Positions 24,540-34,100 of a stretch of 64,000 bases of DNA are shown one piece after another. The DNA comes from Parvimonas micra (GTDB lineage: Bacteria > Bacillota > Clostridia > Tissierellales > Peptoniphilaceae). The notes beneath the pieces were generated by a model. It made no database searches, was not told the DNA's origin, and saw nothing but the letters and a program-made list of their open reading frames with translations. Location: positions 1,485,038-1,549,037 of the forward strand of contig NZ_CP148048.1 of assembly GCF_037482165.1 (NCBI RefSeq), written 5' to 3'. Positions within the stretch are counted from its first letter, which is position 1; each line of letters opens with the position of its first letter. A program made the translations under genes and the position numbers.

Positions 24540-24968
24540 TTACTTTATTAATTTATTCTTTTTAGCGATTTTTTTGATTTTGTCTAAGTCGCTTTTGTCG
24601 TATTCTTGTCTTAAGTCTCTAAAGATTTTAAAGTTTACCATTATGGTCTTTCCGCTGTTTTCAATTGAAAAACTTCTTATTCTATCCCATCTGTAGAGCT
24701 TCGCAACTAATTGCCATGGGTGAATAATCCCTCTTTCACTTATTCCTGCACTTATAAGGCTTGTAAAGAAAGCTAGCCACCAAGATAAAACAATTATATA
24801 GCCCACTAAGTCGTTTTTTAATTTATATCCTGCAAATAGCATAAGAGCTAATGCAATTATTAGAGTCATTAATGTAAATTTTGTAAACTTTACTTTTATG
24901 ATACAAGTTAGTCTCCGATAGATGTTAAAAAGACATAAAAGTAAAGGAATTAAAATTAACGGTAACAT
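24540..24968 (-). CDS. Small membrane protein, DUF5673-like
   Basis: The protein has 142 residues. Three membrane segments occupy about 2-16, 31-49 and 54-76. The soluble remainder reads ERGIIHPWQLVAKLYRWDRIRSFSIENSGKTIMVNFKIF, the strand pattern of small bacterial PH-like tails seen in DUF5673/YcxB-type proteins. Function is unknown. It is downstream of gpsA by nine bases on the same strand, so it is probably the third gene of an rpiB-gpsA operon. It may be an accessory of no relation to central metabolism. Confidence 0.55.
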   Translation of the reverse strand: MLPLILIPLLLCLFNIYRRLTCIIKVKFTKFTLMTLIIALALMLFAGYKLKNDLVGYIIVLSWWLAFFTSLISAGISERGIIHPWQLVAKLYRWDRIRSFSIENSGKTIMVNFKIFRDLRQEYDKSDLDKIKKIAKKNKLIK

Positions 24969-24977
24969 AGTTTCTCC

Positions 24978-25937
24978 TTAAAATTCCATTTTTATACTTC
25001 TTTTAAAAAGATTGTCCAAAATTTCTTTTGGGTCTTTTTTATTATATATTATTTCATAAACTGCATTTGTTATTGGCAATTCAACGTCGTATTTTTCGGA
25101 TAAGTCCATTAATGCCTTTGTTGTGTAATAACCCTCTGCAAGTTTTTCAAAACTTTCTCCTTTTACAAATTTTTCACCAAATTTTCTGTTATTACTAAAT
25201 TCGGAAAAAACAGTAGCTTCATAATCTCCAAGATGACAAAGTCCATATGCACAGCTTTTATCTCCACCCATTTTTTCAATAAGTCTTGCAATTTCTCTTG
25301 TTCCTCTTGACATCAACGCTCCCTTTAATGAGCTTAAATTAAATCCGTCAAGCATTCCCGCAGCGATACCTATTACATTTTTTGAAGCTGCTCCGATTTC
25401 ATTTCCCAAGAGATTAGTTCCATAGTAAAATCTAATTAAATTACTTGAAAAAGAATCAACTAATTTTTTAACCAATTCCCTATCGTCTGAGTCAATTACC
25501 ATGCAATTCGGAATTCCATTTGTAAAGTCTTGAACATGTCCCGGTCCAATCCAAGCACCACAAGAGTAATTTTCTCCTAGAATATCTTTTACAATTTTTG
25601 TAGGAGTAAAACCTGTTTTTATTTCAATTCCCTTCATACAGAGAATAATTGGAATATTTTTCTCTTTAAAAAGGTCTTTATTCTCATTTAATAAATCTCT
25701 TAAGCCTTGAGTTCCAACTGAAATAATGATTAAATCTTTATTAAAAACATCATTTATATTAGTTGTTAAAGAAATTGACTTAGGAAGTTCAAGAAAATTA
25801 TTTTTCCTATTCTCTAAAAAGTTTTTCATCTTTTCTGAAGTTTTTCTACCATATAAAGTAACTTCATTCCCTATTTTATCTAAATACCAAGCTATGAAAC
25901 TTCCCCATCTTCCACAGCCTATAATAGCAATTTTCAT
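24978..25937 (-). CDS. gpsA: Glycerol-3-phosphate dehydrogenase [NAD(P)+]
   Basis: The protein has 319 residues. The N-terminal Rossmann motif IIGCGRWGSFIAWYL (GxGxxGxxxA form) binds NAD(P). The sequence IGPGHVQDFTNGIPNCMVIDS and the substrate-site KNVIGIAAGMLDGFNL (Lys near residue 191) with GALMSRGTREIARL are GpsA signatures. It reduces dihydroxyacetone phosphate to sn-glycerol 3-phosphate for phospholipid synthesis. The family often has GxGxWG with GTALA; here SFIAW replaces TALAW, a mild change. It follows rpiB by eight bases and precedes a small membrane protein, an operon. Confidence 0.95.
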   Translation of the reverse strand: MKIAIIGCGRWGSFIAWYLDKIGNEVTLYGRKTSEKMKNFLENRKNNFLELPKSISLTTNINDVFNKDLIIISVGTQGLRDLLNENKDLFKEKNIPIILCMKGIEIKTGFTPTKIVKDILGENYSCGAWIGPGHVQDFTNGIPNCMVIDSDDRELVKKLVDSFSSNLIRFYYGTNLLGNEIGAASKNVIGIAAGMLDGFNLSSLKGALMSRGTREIARLIEKMGGDKSCAYGLCHLGDYEATVFSEFSNNRKFGEKFVKGESFEKLAEGYYTTKALMDLSEKYDVELPITNAVYEIIYNKKDPKEILDNLFKRSIKMEF

Positions 25938-25945
25938 AAAATCTC

Positions 25946-26377
25946 CTATTTTTCTTCTAACATGTCTATTCTTTTTTGATGACGACCACCCTCGAAGTCC
26001 TCTTCAATAAAAGTTTTTACAATGTCTTTTGCTAGTTCAATTCCAGTAACTCTTGCCCCCAAACAAAGAACATTTGCATTATTATGTTTTCTTGTCATTC
26101 TAGCTGAAAAACTTTCACTACAAAGACCTGCACGAATTCCTTTAACCTTGTTACAAGCTATTGAAATTCCGATACCTGTTCCACAAATTGCAATTCCTAA
26201 AGAATTTTTATTTTCTAAAACTTTTTTACAAACAGCTTGCCCAAAAAGTGGATAATCCACGCTTTTAGTTTCATCTGTTCCTACATTTATAACTTCATGT
26301 CCCATTTCTTCTAAAAATTTTACTAATTCATTTTTCATTTCAACTGCGGAATGATCATTACCTATTATTATCTTCAT
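25946..26377 (-). CDS. rpiB: Ribose-5-phosphate isomerase B
   Basis: The protein has 143 residues, the standard size of the LacAB/RpiB family. IIIGNDHSAVEMKNELVKFL gives the substrate-binding DHS/A site. AICGTGIGISIACNKVKGIRAGL carries the catalytic cysteine of the RpiB type (CGTGIG), and ARMTRKHNNANVLCLGARV is the conserved C-terminal block. It interconverts ribose 5-phosphate and ribulose 5-phosphate in the pentose phosphate pathway. LacAB activity on galactose 6-phosphate is less likely as only one subunit gene is present. It is the first gene of the rpiB-gpsA operon. Confidence 0.95.
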   Translation of the reverse strand: MKIIIGNDHSAVEMKNELVKFLEEMGHEVINVGTDETKSVDYPLFGQAVCKKVLENKNSLGIAICGTGIGISIACNKVKGIRAGLCSESFSARMTRKHNNANVLCLGARVTGIELAKDIVKTFIEEDFEGGRHQKRIDMLEEK

Positions 26378-26501
26378 ACAACTCTCCTTAATTGCTATTT
26401 AATATAACTAATAATAATATATTTCTTAAGTATAGTCAAGTATTTAAGTAACTTATAAAGATACTATATAGTAAATAATATAAATTTAAGTAACTTTATA
26501 A

Positions 26502-26530
26502 TTGACCCAAGGTTAAAAAAGTGATATAAT
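26502..26530 (+). promoter_or_regulatory. Consensus promoter of the small sigma factor gene
   Basis: TTGACC (26502-26507), 17 bases, TATAAT (26525-26530). Transcription by the vegetative sigma factor is expected. A 70-base leader precedes the gene. Confidence 0.8.
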
Positions 26531-26599
26531 AATACCAAGAATTAGCAAACTTAACCCAACAACTTAAAATACCGTCATGTCTTAAAATCAGGAGGAAAG

Positions 26600-27154
26600 A
26601 TGTACGACAGAGAGAAAATTATAGAAGATTTTAGCCCTTTGATTAAAGCGAGTATAAAAAAGTATTTTGCAAATTACATAAGTTATGAAGATGCGTATCA
26701 AGACGGAGTTGTAAAAATTTTGGAGCTTTTGGAGAGCTATAAAGGTGGTGGAAAAGTTTCACTTGAATGCTATTTAAAATATCAATTAAAATTTTTTTAT
26801 ATGCAAAAATTTTTTAAAAGAAAAAAAGAAACTGAAAAGACATATTCTAAAATATATCAGACAAAAGATGATGAGACAATTGAAGTTTTGGAGCTTATTG
26901 TTGATGAAAATGCAGATACACAAAAAGATGTTGAAACAAATGAATTGAATAAAAAGATAAGAGAAATTGTGTCCACTCTCCCCCAAAAGCAAAGAGAGGT
27001 TATAGAATACAAATTTTATGAAAATTTAAAAAATAAAGAAATTGCGGAGAGAATGAAAATAAAGGAAGACACCGTTAAGGAGTATTATAAAATAGCAAAG
27101 AAAAAACTTAAAGTTAAATTTTTAGAAAATGAGATAGATATTAGAGAGTTATAG
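26600..27154 (+). CDS. Sigma-70 family sigma factor of TcdR/UviA size
   Basis: The protein has 184 residues with only regions 2 and 4. Region 2 (about 20-75) reads ISYEDAYQDGVVKILELLES and LKYQLKFFYMQKFFKRKK. Region 4 (about 120-175) reads TLPQKQREVIEYKFYENLKN then KEIAERMKIKEDTVKEYYKI, a helix-turn-helix. Length and composition fit group 5/ECF-like sigma factors of clostridia (TcdR, BotR, UviA), which drive toxin or bacteriocin genes and in two cases a holin gene; assignment to that group is a guess from size and layout. No anti-sigma gene is adjacent. AGGAGGAA precedes the ATG. Possible targets in the window include the DUF1659-YvrJ-endolysin cassette 7 kb away. Confidence 0.8.
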   Translation: MYDREKIIEDFSPLIKASIKKYFANYISYEDAYQDGVVKILELLESYKGGGKVSLECYLKYQLKFFYMQKFFKRKKETEKTYSKIYQTKDDETIEVLELIVDENADTQKDVETNELNKKIREIVSTLPQKQREVIEYKFYENLKNKEIAERMKIKEDTVKEYYKIAKKKLKVKFLENEIDIREL

Positions 27155-27172
27155 TGTTTAGATATCAACAGG

Positions 27173-27581
27173 ATGTATCTACGATACATTTACTTTTGCT
27201 AAAGCAAAAGTATGAGATTTCTCGACTACGCTCGAAATGACGTATATAGGAAAGTGCTACGTTTAACAGCTTAACGTTAGAAGTAAATAAAATTTAAAGA
27301 ATATTTAAAATTTTATATAAAAATAAAATGTTTCACGTCATAGCACTATGTAAAGGAATTTTTCTAACACGTCATCTCGACCGAAATGAGCGAAGCGTAG
27401 TCAATCTAGCACTAACTTTGTTTAAAAGTTGCATAGAAAACAAAATAATTCACGTCATAGAACTTTGCAAAGAGATGCTCTAAACACGTCATCTCGACTG
27501 TAACGAAGCGAAGCTGAGTGGAACGGAGAGATCTCACTACAATTATTTGTTACAAATAATTGTAAGTCCTGCTAAGGACTT
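27173..27581. repeat. Modular hairpin repeat elements, composite copy B
   Basis: This copy fills most of the 613-base gap between the sigma factor and mnmG. It starts with ATGTATC-TAC-GATACAT and ACTTTTGC-TAAA-GCAAAAGT hairpins, then GAGATTTCTCGAC...GAAATGACGTAT. Two blocks with CACGTCAT...CACGTCATCTCGACC follow (from about 27320 and 27450). It ends with ACAATTATTTGT-T-ACAAATAATTGT and AAGTCCT-GCTA-AGGACTT. No ORF of interest lies inside. Confidence 0.85.
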
Positions 27582-27660
27582 GTATAAAAAACAATATATA
27601 ACTGTAATAGATATTTCTTAAATCCATTTTACAATTATATTTCTATTCCCCCATATTCCG

Positions 27661-27688
27661 AAAAGGACTCTTTTGAGTTCTTTTTTTG
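27661..27688 (+). terminator. Terminator upstream of mnmG
   Basis: AAGGACTC-TTTT-GAGTTCTT (one G-T pair) followed by seven T. It may end transcripts crossing the repeat region from the sigma factor gene. Confidence 0.6.
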
Positions 27689-27767
27689 TATATTTTTATG
27701 AAATTTTTACAATTTTGTGGTAAAATATAGTATGTATATTTATGTAGATTTTTAATAAGGAGAAAAA

Positions 27768-29654
27768 ATGACAAATTTTATAGATGAAAAATATGATGTT
27801 GTTGTAATCGGTGCAGGTCATGCCGGTTGCGAAGCAGGTCTTGCAAGCGCTAGACTTGGACTTAAGACTGCAATTCTTACAATAAGCATGGATTCAGTTG
27901 CCGATATGCCCTGCAATCCAAATATAGGCGGTACAGGAAAAGGCCATTTAGTTCGTGAAATTGACGCTCTAGGCGGAGAAATGGCGATAAATATAGATAA
28001 GACTTTTATTCAATCCAGAATGTTAAATACGTCAAAGGGTCCAGCTGTTCACAGTTTACGTGTTCAAGCAGATAAAAAGATGTATCATACTGAAATGAAA
28101 AAAGTTTTAGAAAACGAAAAAAATATAGATTTAATTCAAGCAGAAGTTAAGGAAATTTTAACGGAAAACAATGAAATTACAGGAGTTTTAACGACTTCAA
28201 ATGAAATCTTCCCTGCAAAGGCAGTTATCATCTGTACGGGAACTTATCTTAAATCTATGATTTTAATTGGAGAAAACTGTTATGAAAGTGGTCCAAACAA
28301 CTGGAAATGCTCTACTTATTTAAGTGATAGTTTAAGAAATTTAGGTATTCCTCTTAGACGTTTCAAGACCGGAACTCCTGCAAGAGTTCATAGAGATTCC
28401 ATTGACTATTCAAAAATGGATATTCAAAAAGGAGATGACAATATAATTCCATTTTCCTTTATGAATGAAGGAAAAGATATAGGAAATCATAAGGAAGATT
28501 GTTTTTTAACTTATACAACTTTGGAAACTAAACAAATAATTGAAAAAAATCTTCATAGAAGTCCTATGTATGCAGGAATTGTAAAGGGTATAGGTCCAAG
28601 ATATTGTCCTTCTATTGAGGATAAAATCGTACGTTTTAATGAAAAAGACGAACATCAAGTTTTTATTGAGCCGGAAGGTTTGGATACTTCTGAAATGTAT
28701 GTTCAAGGTGTCAGCAGTACTCTTCCCCTTGAAGTTCAAAAACAGATGTATAAAAGCATTTTAGGACTTGAAAATGTTAAGATAATGCGTCCTGCTTATG
28801 GAATTGAATATGATTGCATAGATCCGACGATTTTAAGGGCTACTTTAGAACATAAGGATATTAAAAATCTTTTCTTTGCAGGTCAAATTAATGGAAGCTC
28901 CGGTTATGAAGAAGCTGCAAGTCAAGGTATTATCGCAGGGATAAATTCAGCAATGAATATTTTAAGAAAAGAACCTTTTGTGCTTACCAGAAGTGATGCC
29001 TATATCGGAGTTTTAATCGATGATTTGATTACAAAAGGAACTGATGAGCCTTACAGAATGATGACTTCAAGAACTGAATACAGACTTTCTTTAAGACAGG
29101 ACAATGCAGATTTAAGACTTACAGAAATGAGTTATAATATAGGTTTGGCAACTAAAGAACGTTACGAAAAATGCCTAAATAAAAAGACTTTAATAGAAAA
29201 CGAAATAAATAGATTAAAGTCCTCTATCTTAACACCAAAGGAAAATACTAATAATGCTTTAGAAGCATTAGGAAGTATGAAACTTAAAACTGCAATAAGC
29301 CTTTATGATTTAATAAAAAGACCTGAATTAGACTATGAAATAATTAAGGATTTAGATACAACTCGTGAACCTTTGGATAGAGAAATAAAAATGCAAGTTC
29401 AAACGATGATTAAATATGAGGGTTATATCGAAAAACAAAGTCAACAAATAGAGGCATTTAAAAAACTTGAAAACAAAAAACTTGAAAATATTGACTATAA
29501 TTCCCTATCAGGTCTTAGAATTGAGGCTGTTCAAAAACTTGCAAAATTTAGACCTGAAACAGTAGGACAAGCGAGTAGAATTTCAGGAGTAAGCCCTGCA
29601 GATATAAATGTTTTGCTTATTCATCTTGAAACTCAAAGGAGAAAAAATGGATAA
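27768..29654 (+). CDS. mnmG: tRNA uridine-5-carboxymethylaminomethyl modification enzyme, FAD subunit
   Basis: The protein has 628 residues, normal for MnmG. The FAD-binding [20 protein letters not shown] is at residues 11-30. The conserved [24 protein letters not shown] is at about 46-69, and the later [22 protein letters not shown] and [19 protein letters not shown] blocks follow. With MnmE it adds cmnm5 to U34 of several tRNAs. Here mnmG is 28 kb from mnmE and on the other strand, whereas the two are usually adjacent. rsmG follows with an eight-base overlap. Confidence 0.98.
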   Translation: MTNFIDEKYDVVVIGAGHAGCEAGLASARLGLKTAILTISMDSVADMPCNPNIGGTGKGHLVREIDALGGEMAINIDKTFIQSRMLNTSKGPAVHSLRVQADKKMYHTEMKKVLENEKNIDLIQAEVKEILTENNEITGVLTTSNEIFPAKAVIICTGTYLKSMILIGENCYESGPNNWKCSTYLSDSLRNLGIPLRRFKTGTPARVHRDSIDYSKMDIQKGDDNIIPFSFMNEGKDIGNHKEDCFLTYTTLETKQIIEKNLHRSPMYAGIVKGIGPRYCPSIEDKIVRFNEKDEHQVFIEPEGLDTSEMYVQGVSSTLPLEVQKQMYKSILGLENVKIMRPAYGIEYDCIDPTILRATLEHKDIKNLFFAGQINGSSGYEEAASQGIIAGINSAMNILRKEPFVLTRSDAYIGVLIDDLITKGTDEPYRMMTSRTEYRLSLRQDNADLRLTEMSYNIGLATKERYEKCLNKKTLIENEINRLKSSILTPKENTNNALEALGSMKLKTAISLYDLIKRPELDYEIIKDLDTTREPLDREIKMQVQTMIKYEGYIEKQSQQIEAFKKLENKKLENIDYNSLSGLRIEAVQKLAKFRPETVGQASRISGVSPADINVLLIHLETQRRKNG

Positions 29655-30360
29655 TTTAAAAAGTTTAACTCAAAAAGAAAATATTATTTTAAGCGATATA
29701 GCTTTGGAAAAGTTTGAAATTTACAAAAAATTAATTCTGGAATGGAATGAAAAAATAAATTTAACAGCTATTACAGATGAAGAAGCTATGAATACAAAAC
29801 ATTTTTTAGATTGTCTATTGCTTACAAAAACTGGACTTTTTGATGACGATAAAACTGTTTTAGATGTAGGAACTGGTGCAGGTTTCCCTGCAATTCCACT
29901 TAAACTATATAATGAAAATTTAAAAATAACAATGTTAGATAGCTTAAATAAAAGGATTAAGTTTTTAAATATCGTAATTGAGGATTTGAATTTAAAAAAT
30001 ATAGCGGCTATTCATGGTCGTGCAGAAGAAGTCGGAAGAAAAGAAGGCTTTAGAGAAAGTTTTGATATAGTGAGTTCAAGAGCTGTCGCTTCCCTATCTT
30101 TACTTTTGGAATTTACAATTCCATTTTTAAAAGTAAACGGACTTTTTCTTGCAATGAAAGGGCCTTCATATCTTGAAGAAGTTGAAACTTCAAAAAATGC
30201 ACTAAAAAAATTAAATTGCAAATTAGAGAATGTATTGAATTTTAAAATCGAGCAAAATGGAGAAATTTCAGAAAGAAATATTTTGATTATTAAAAAGGTA
30301 GGAAAAACTCCGAATAATTTTCCAAGAAATATGGGACAAATAAAGAAAAAACCGTTATAA
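29647..30360 (+). CDS. rsmG: 16S rRNA (guanine-N7)-methyltransferase
   Basis: The start at 29647 ([18 protein letters not shown]) gives 237 residues; an upstream in-frame ATG is inside mnmG and lacks a ribosome site, while AAAGGAG precedes 29647. Family markers are [18 protein letters not shown] (about 29-46), KHFLDCLL, and the SAM motif [17 protein letters not shown] (about 77-93), then [13 protein letters not shown]. RsmG methylates G527 of 16S rRNA; its loss gives low-level streptomycin resistance in other bacteria. The gene overlaps mnmG by eight bases. Confidence 0.96.
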   Translation: MDNLKSLTQKENIILSDIALEKFEIYKKLILEWNEKINLTAITDEEAMNTKHFLDCLLLTKTGLFDDDKTVLDVGTGAGFPAIPLKLYNENLKITMLDSLNKRIKFLNIVIEDLNLKNIAAIHGRAEEVGRKEGFRESFDIVSSRAVASLSLLLEFTIPFLKVNGLFLAMKGPSYLEEVETSKNALKKLNCKLENVLNFKIEQNGEISERNILIIKKVGKTPNNFPRNMGQIKKKPL

Positions 30361-30366
30361 AAGAGT

Positions 30367-30398
30367 AAAAGAAGGTTGAAATACCTTCTTTTTTTTTA
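30367..30398 (+). terminator. Terminator of mnmG-rsmG
   Basis: AAAAGAAGGT-TGAAAT-ACCTTCTTTT followed by a T run. Confidence 0.85.
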
Positions 30399-30548
30399 GA
30401 ATATTTTATAGAAAAGTAGACTTCTAGTACAATCCACCGACAGTACTACTTTTATTTACAAATAAAATAAAGTTAAACCTAAATAATATTAACGTATTTA
30501 TTCTAAATATATCGACTATGAAAATCTAAATCATAAGCATTGGGCTTT

Positions 30549-30894
30549 ATGAGATCTCTCCGCTCCGTTACACTTCGGTCGAGATGACGTGTTGAGGTGT
30601 GTTTTCTCTGCAAAATAATTCGACGTGAAACATTTTATTTTATATAAAATTTTTAATACCATTTGAAGTTTATTTACTGTTAACGTCTAGCTATTAGACA
30701 AAGTATATTCCCTTATACGTCATTTCGACTGTAGCGTAAGCGAAACGAATCTAGCCCTAACTTTTGTTGTTTATTCATAAACAACAAAAAGTAGGTCTGA
30801 CACAAAGATTTTTCAAATCTTTGATTTGAGTACAATCGACTGTGGAAATCTCATACTTTTGCTTTAGCAAAAGTAAATGTATCGCAGATACATC
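30549..30894. repeat. Modular hairpin repeat element, copy C
   Basis: This is a nearly full-length element starting at GAGATCTCTCCG...GGTCGAGATGACGTG. The centre reads TTTGAAGTTTATTTACTGTTA and ACGTCTAGCTATTAGAC. The right arm is CGTCATTTCGAC, then GAATCTAGCCC, a TTTGTTGTTTAT-TC-ATAAACAACAAA hairpin, CAAAGATTT-TTC-AAATCTTTG, ACTTTTGC-TTTA-GCAAAAGT and ATGTATC-GCA-GATACAT. The upstream 30399-30548 has no feature I recognise. The TTTGTTG hairpin insertion is shared, in the opposite arm, with copy D. Confidence 0.85.
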
Positions 30895-30968
30895 GATATG
30901 AAATTTTCATACTAAATGAAGCTTTAGAAAATTTACATAGTAATTATAACTAACATTTTTATTTTTTC

Positions 30969-31115
30969 AAGTCCTTTACAGGACTTACTATTATTTGTAA
31001 GCAAATAACAGTGTGAGATCTCTCCACTTCCTTCGTTTCACTCATTTCGGTCGAGATGACGTGTTGGGAGCTTCTCTTTGCAAAGTCCCATAACGTGAGT
31101 TATTTCTGTTTAAAT
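30969..31115. repeat. Modular hairpin repeat element, partial copy C2
   Basis: AAGTCC-TTTA-CAGGACTT, an ATTATTTG-hairpin with one mismatch, GAGATCTCTCCAC...GGTCGAGATGACGTG, then TTTGCAAAG. It is truncated before the centre and abuts the terminator of the giant surface protein gene. Confidence 0.85.
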
Positions 31116-31117
31116 AC

Positions 31118-31152
31118 AAAAAAATGAAGGTCGTTACTGACCTTCATTTTTT
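31118..31152 (-). terminator. Terminator of the giant surface protein gene
   Basis: AAAATGAAGGTC-GTTACT-GACCTTCATTTT; T run on the minus strand. Confidence 0.85.
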
Positions 31153-31169
31153 ATTGTTTAATCTTTCGA

Positions 31170-34100
31170 TTATTTTGATCTTTTTCTACGTTTAGAATCT
31201 AATAATGCAACTAAAGCTCCTGATCCAAGTAACATATTTACATATGCTGTTAAGTTTGAACCTATATTTGTCTTAGGTAATCTAGGTTTCTTCAATAAGA
31301 TAGTTTGATCTGCATCATTAATATCTCTATGAGAAGCTATTTCTCTTCCTTTTTCATACATTGTTTCAAATGCTACTAGTTTACCTTGTGTTAAATATTT
31401 AGCTTCAACAACTGTACTTAATTCAATTGTACCATTACTCTTTTCAGCAACAAAAGTTTTTTCAACAGTTAATGGCTTACCATTTACTAATAATTCTTTT
31501 CCTGTAGCTTTATCCATCCAAACAAGTTTAACTGTATATTCTTTACCAACAACTAAATTAGTATAATGAACATAGTCTGTTAATGTCAATGATTGTTCAA
31601 GAACTGCTTCTTTCTTACCATTAACCTTAGCTTCTGTCTTTAATTTAGATTTTGGTTGATTTACTCTTACAGTTTGATTTTCATCATCTATGTCTTTATG
31701 TGCTGCTACTAGAACATTGTCCTTGTACACTTCTTCAAAAGCTACTAATTGTGTATCTTTTTCAAAGTTCTTTGCATCTAAAGTTACGCTTAATTCGATT
31801 TCGCCGTTTTCTTGTTCAGCTACAAATTCTTTTTCTGCTGTAACTTCTTTTCCATCTACTAAGAATGGCTTTCCTGTTTCCTTATCCATCCATACTAACT
31901 TAGCTTTATAAGTTTTTCCTACTATTAAGTTCTTATACTTAACAACATCTGTTAATACTACTTTGTTAGTTGGTGCATCTTCTTTTTCGCCATTTACTTT
32001 TGCTTCTGTTTCTACTGTTGGTTTCTTACGGTCTGTTATTGTAACTTTTCCACCTTCTGATTTTACTATATCATCTTCTGCTACTTTTGTTACTTTTACA
32101 TTTCCGTCTTTGTCAACTTCAAATTCTATATCTGTTACTGTTAAGTATCCTTCTGGCGCTGCTTCTTCATGGAATACATATTTTCCTGGTAACAAGTTTA
32201 ATTCTTTTGCTGTATCTGTTGATTCCCAGCTTATTGTATTAACCTTTGTTCCATTATCATTTATCAAGTTTGTTCCATCTGCTGACTTAACTGTTATCTT
32301 TGCTCCAGCTAATTCTGTTCCACCCAAGTCTACTTTACTTACTTTTACTGGATTGAAGTTTTCTCTTACCACAACTGATTGATCAACATCATTTATGTCT
32401 TCGTGTGCTCCAATTTCAACATTATTTTCAAATAGCTTTTCAAATGCTACTAATGTTGTATCTTTTTCAAAGTATTTTGAATCTACATTTACACTTAATT
32501 CAATTTCACCTTCGCTAGCTTCAGCCACAAAAGTCTTTTCTGCTGTTAATTCTTTTCCATCAGCTAAGAATGGCTTTCCTGTTTCCTTGTCCATCCATAC
32601 TAACTTAGTTGTGTAAGTCTTTCCAATTACCAAATTCTTATAGCTTACTTTATCTGTTAATGTTAATTCGTCTTTTGCTTTTACTTCCTTTTCTCCATTA
32701 ACTTTTGCTTCAGTCTTTAAGTCTGGTTTTGGTTGTTTTACTTTTACTGTTTGATTTTCATCATTTATATCTTTATGTGCTGCTACTAGAACATTGTCCT
32801 TGTACACTTCTTCAAAAGCTACTAATTGTGTATCTTTTTCAAAGTTCTTTGCATCTAAAGTTACGCTTAATTCGATTTCGCCGTTTTCTTGTTCAGCTAC
32901 AAATTCTTTTTCTGCTGTAACTTCTTTTCCATCTACTAAGAATGGCTTTCCTGTTTCCTTATCCATCCATACTAACTTAGCTTTATAAGTTTTTCCTACT
33001 ATTAAGTTCTTATATTTAACAACATCTGTTAATACTACTTTGTTAGTTGGTGCATCTTCTTTTTCACCATTTACTTTTGCTTCTGTTTCTACTGTTGGTT
33101 TCTTACGGTCTGTTATTGTAACTTTTCCGCCTTCTGATTTTACTATATCATCTTCTGCTACTTTTGTTACTTTTACATTTCCGTCTTTATCAACTTCAAA
33201 TTCTATATCTGTTACTGTTAAGTATCCTTCTGGTGCTGCTTCTTCATGGAATACATATTTTCCTGGTAACATGTTTAATTCTTTTGCTGTATCTGTTGAT
33301 TCCCAGCTTATTGTATTAACCTTTGTTCCATTATCATTTATTAAATTTGTTCCATCAGCTGACTTAACAGTTATCTTTGCTCCAGCTAATTCTGTTCCAC
33401 CTAAGTCAACTTTACTTACTTTTACTGGGTTAAAGTTTTCTTTAATTACAACAGATTGAGCTTCATCATTAATATCTTCATGAGCAGCTACTTTTACACC
33501 ATTTTGGAACATCTCTTCAAATGCTACTAATTTAGTTTCTTTAGTGAAATAATTTGAATCTACAGTTACATTTAATTCTACTTCACCATCTGCTTGTTGA
33601 GCTACAAATGTAGTTTCAGCTTTAATAGGGTTTCCTTCAGCTAAGAATGGTTGATTAGTTTCCTTATCCATCCATACTAAATTAACTGTGTAAGTTTTTC
33701 CAACTATTAAATTCTTATAGCTTACTTTATCAGTTAAAGTTAATTGACCTTTAGCTTTTACTTCCTTTTCTCCATTAACTTTAGCTTCTGTCTTGATTGA
33801 AATTTCTTTACGGTCTGTTATTGTAACTTTTCCGCCTTCTGATTTTACTATATCATCTTCTGCTACTTTTGTTACTTTTACATTTCCGTCTTTGTCAACT
33901 TCAAATTCTATATCTGTTACTGTTAAGTATCCTTCTGGTGCTGCTTCTTCATGGAATACATACTTACCAGCTCTTAATTTCAATTCTTTTGCTGTATTTG
34001 TTGATTCCCAAGAAACTGAATTTACACTTTTACCATTATCGCTAATTAAGTTTGTTCCATCAGCTGATTTAACAGTTATCTTAGCTCCCGGTAATTCTGT

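Noticed and set aside
27173-31115. Repeat-rich gaps could be taken for CRISPR arrays
   Set aside because: Units are hairpin modules of varied type and spacing, in both orientations, with no constant repeat-spacer pattern and no cas genes.
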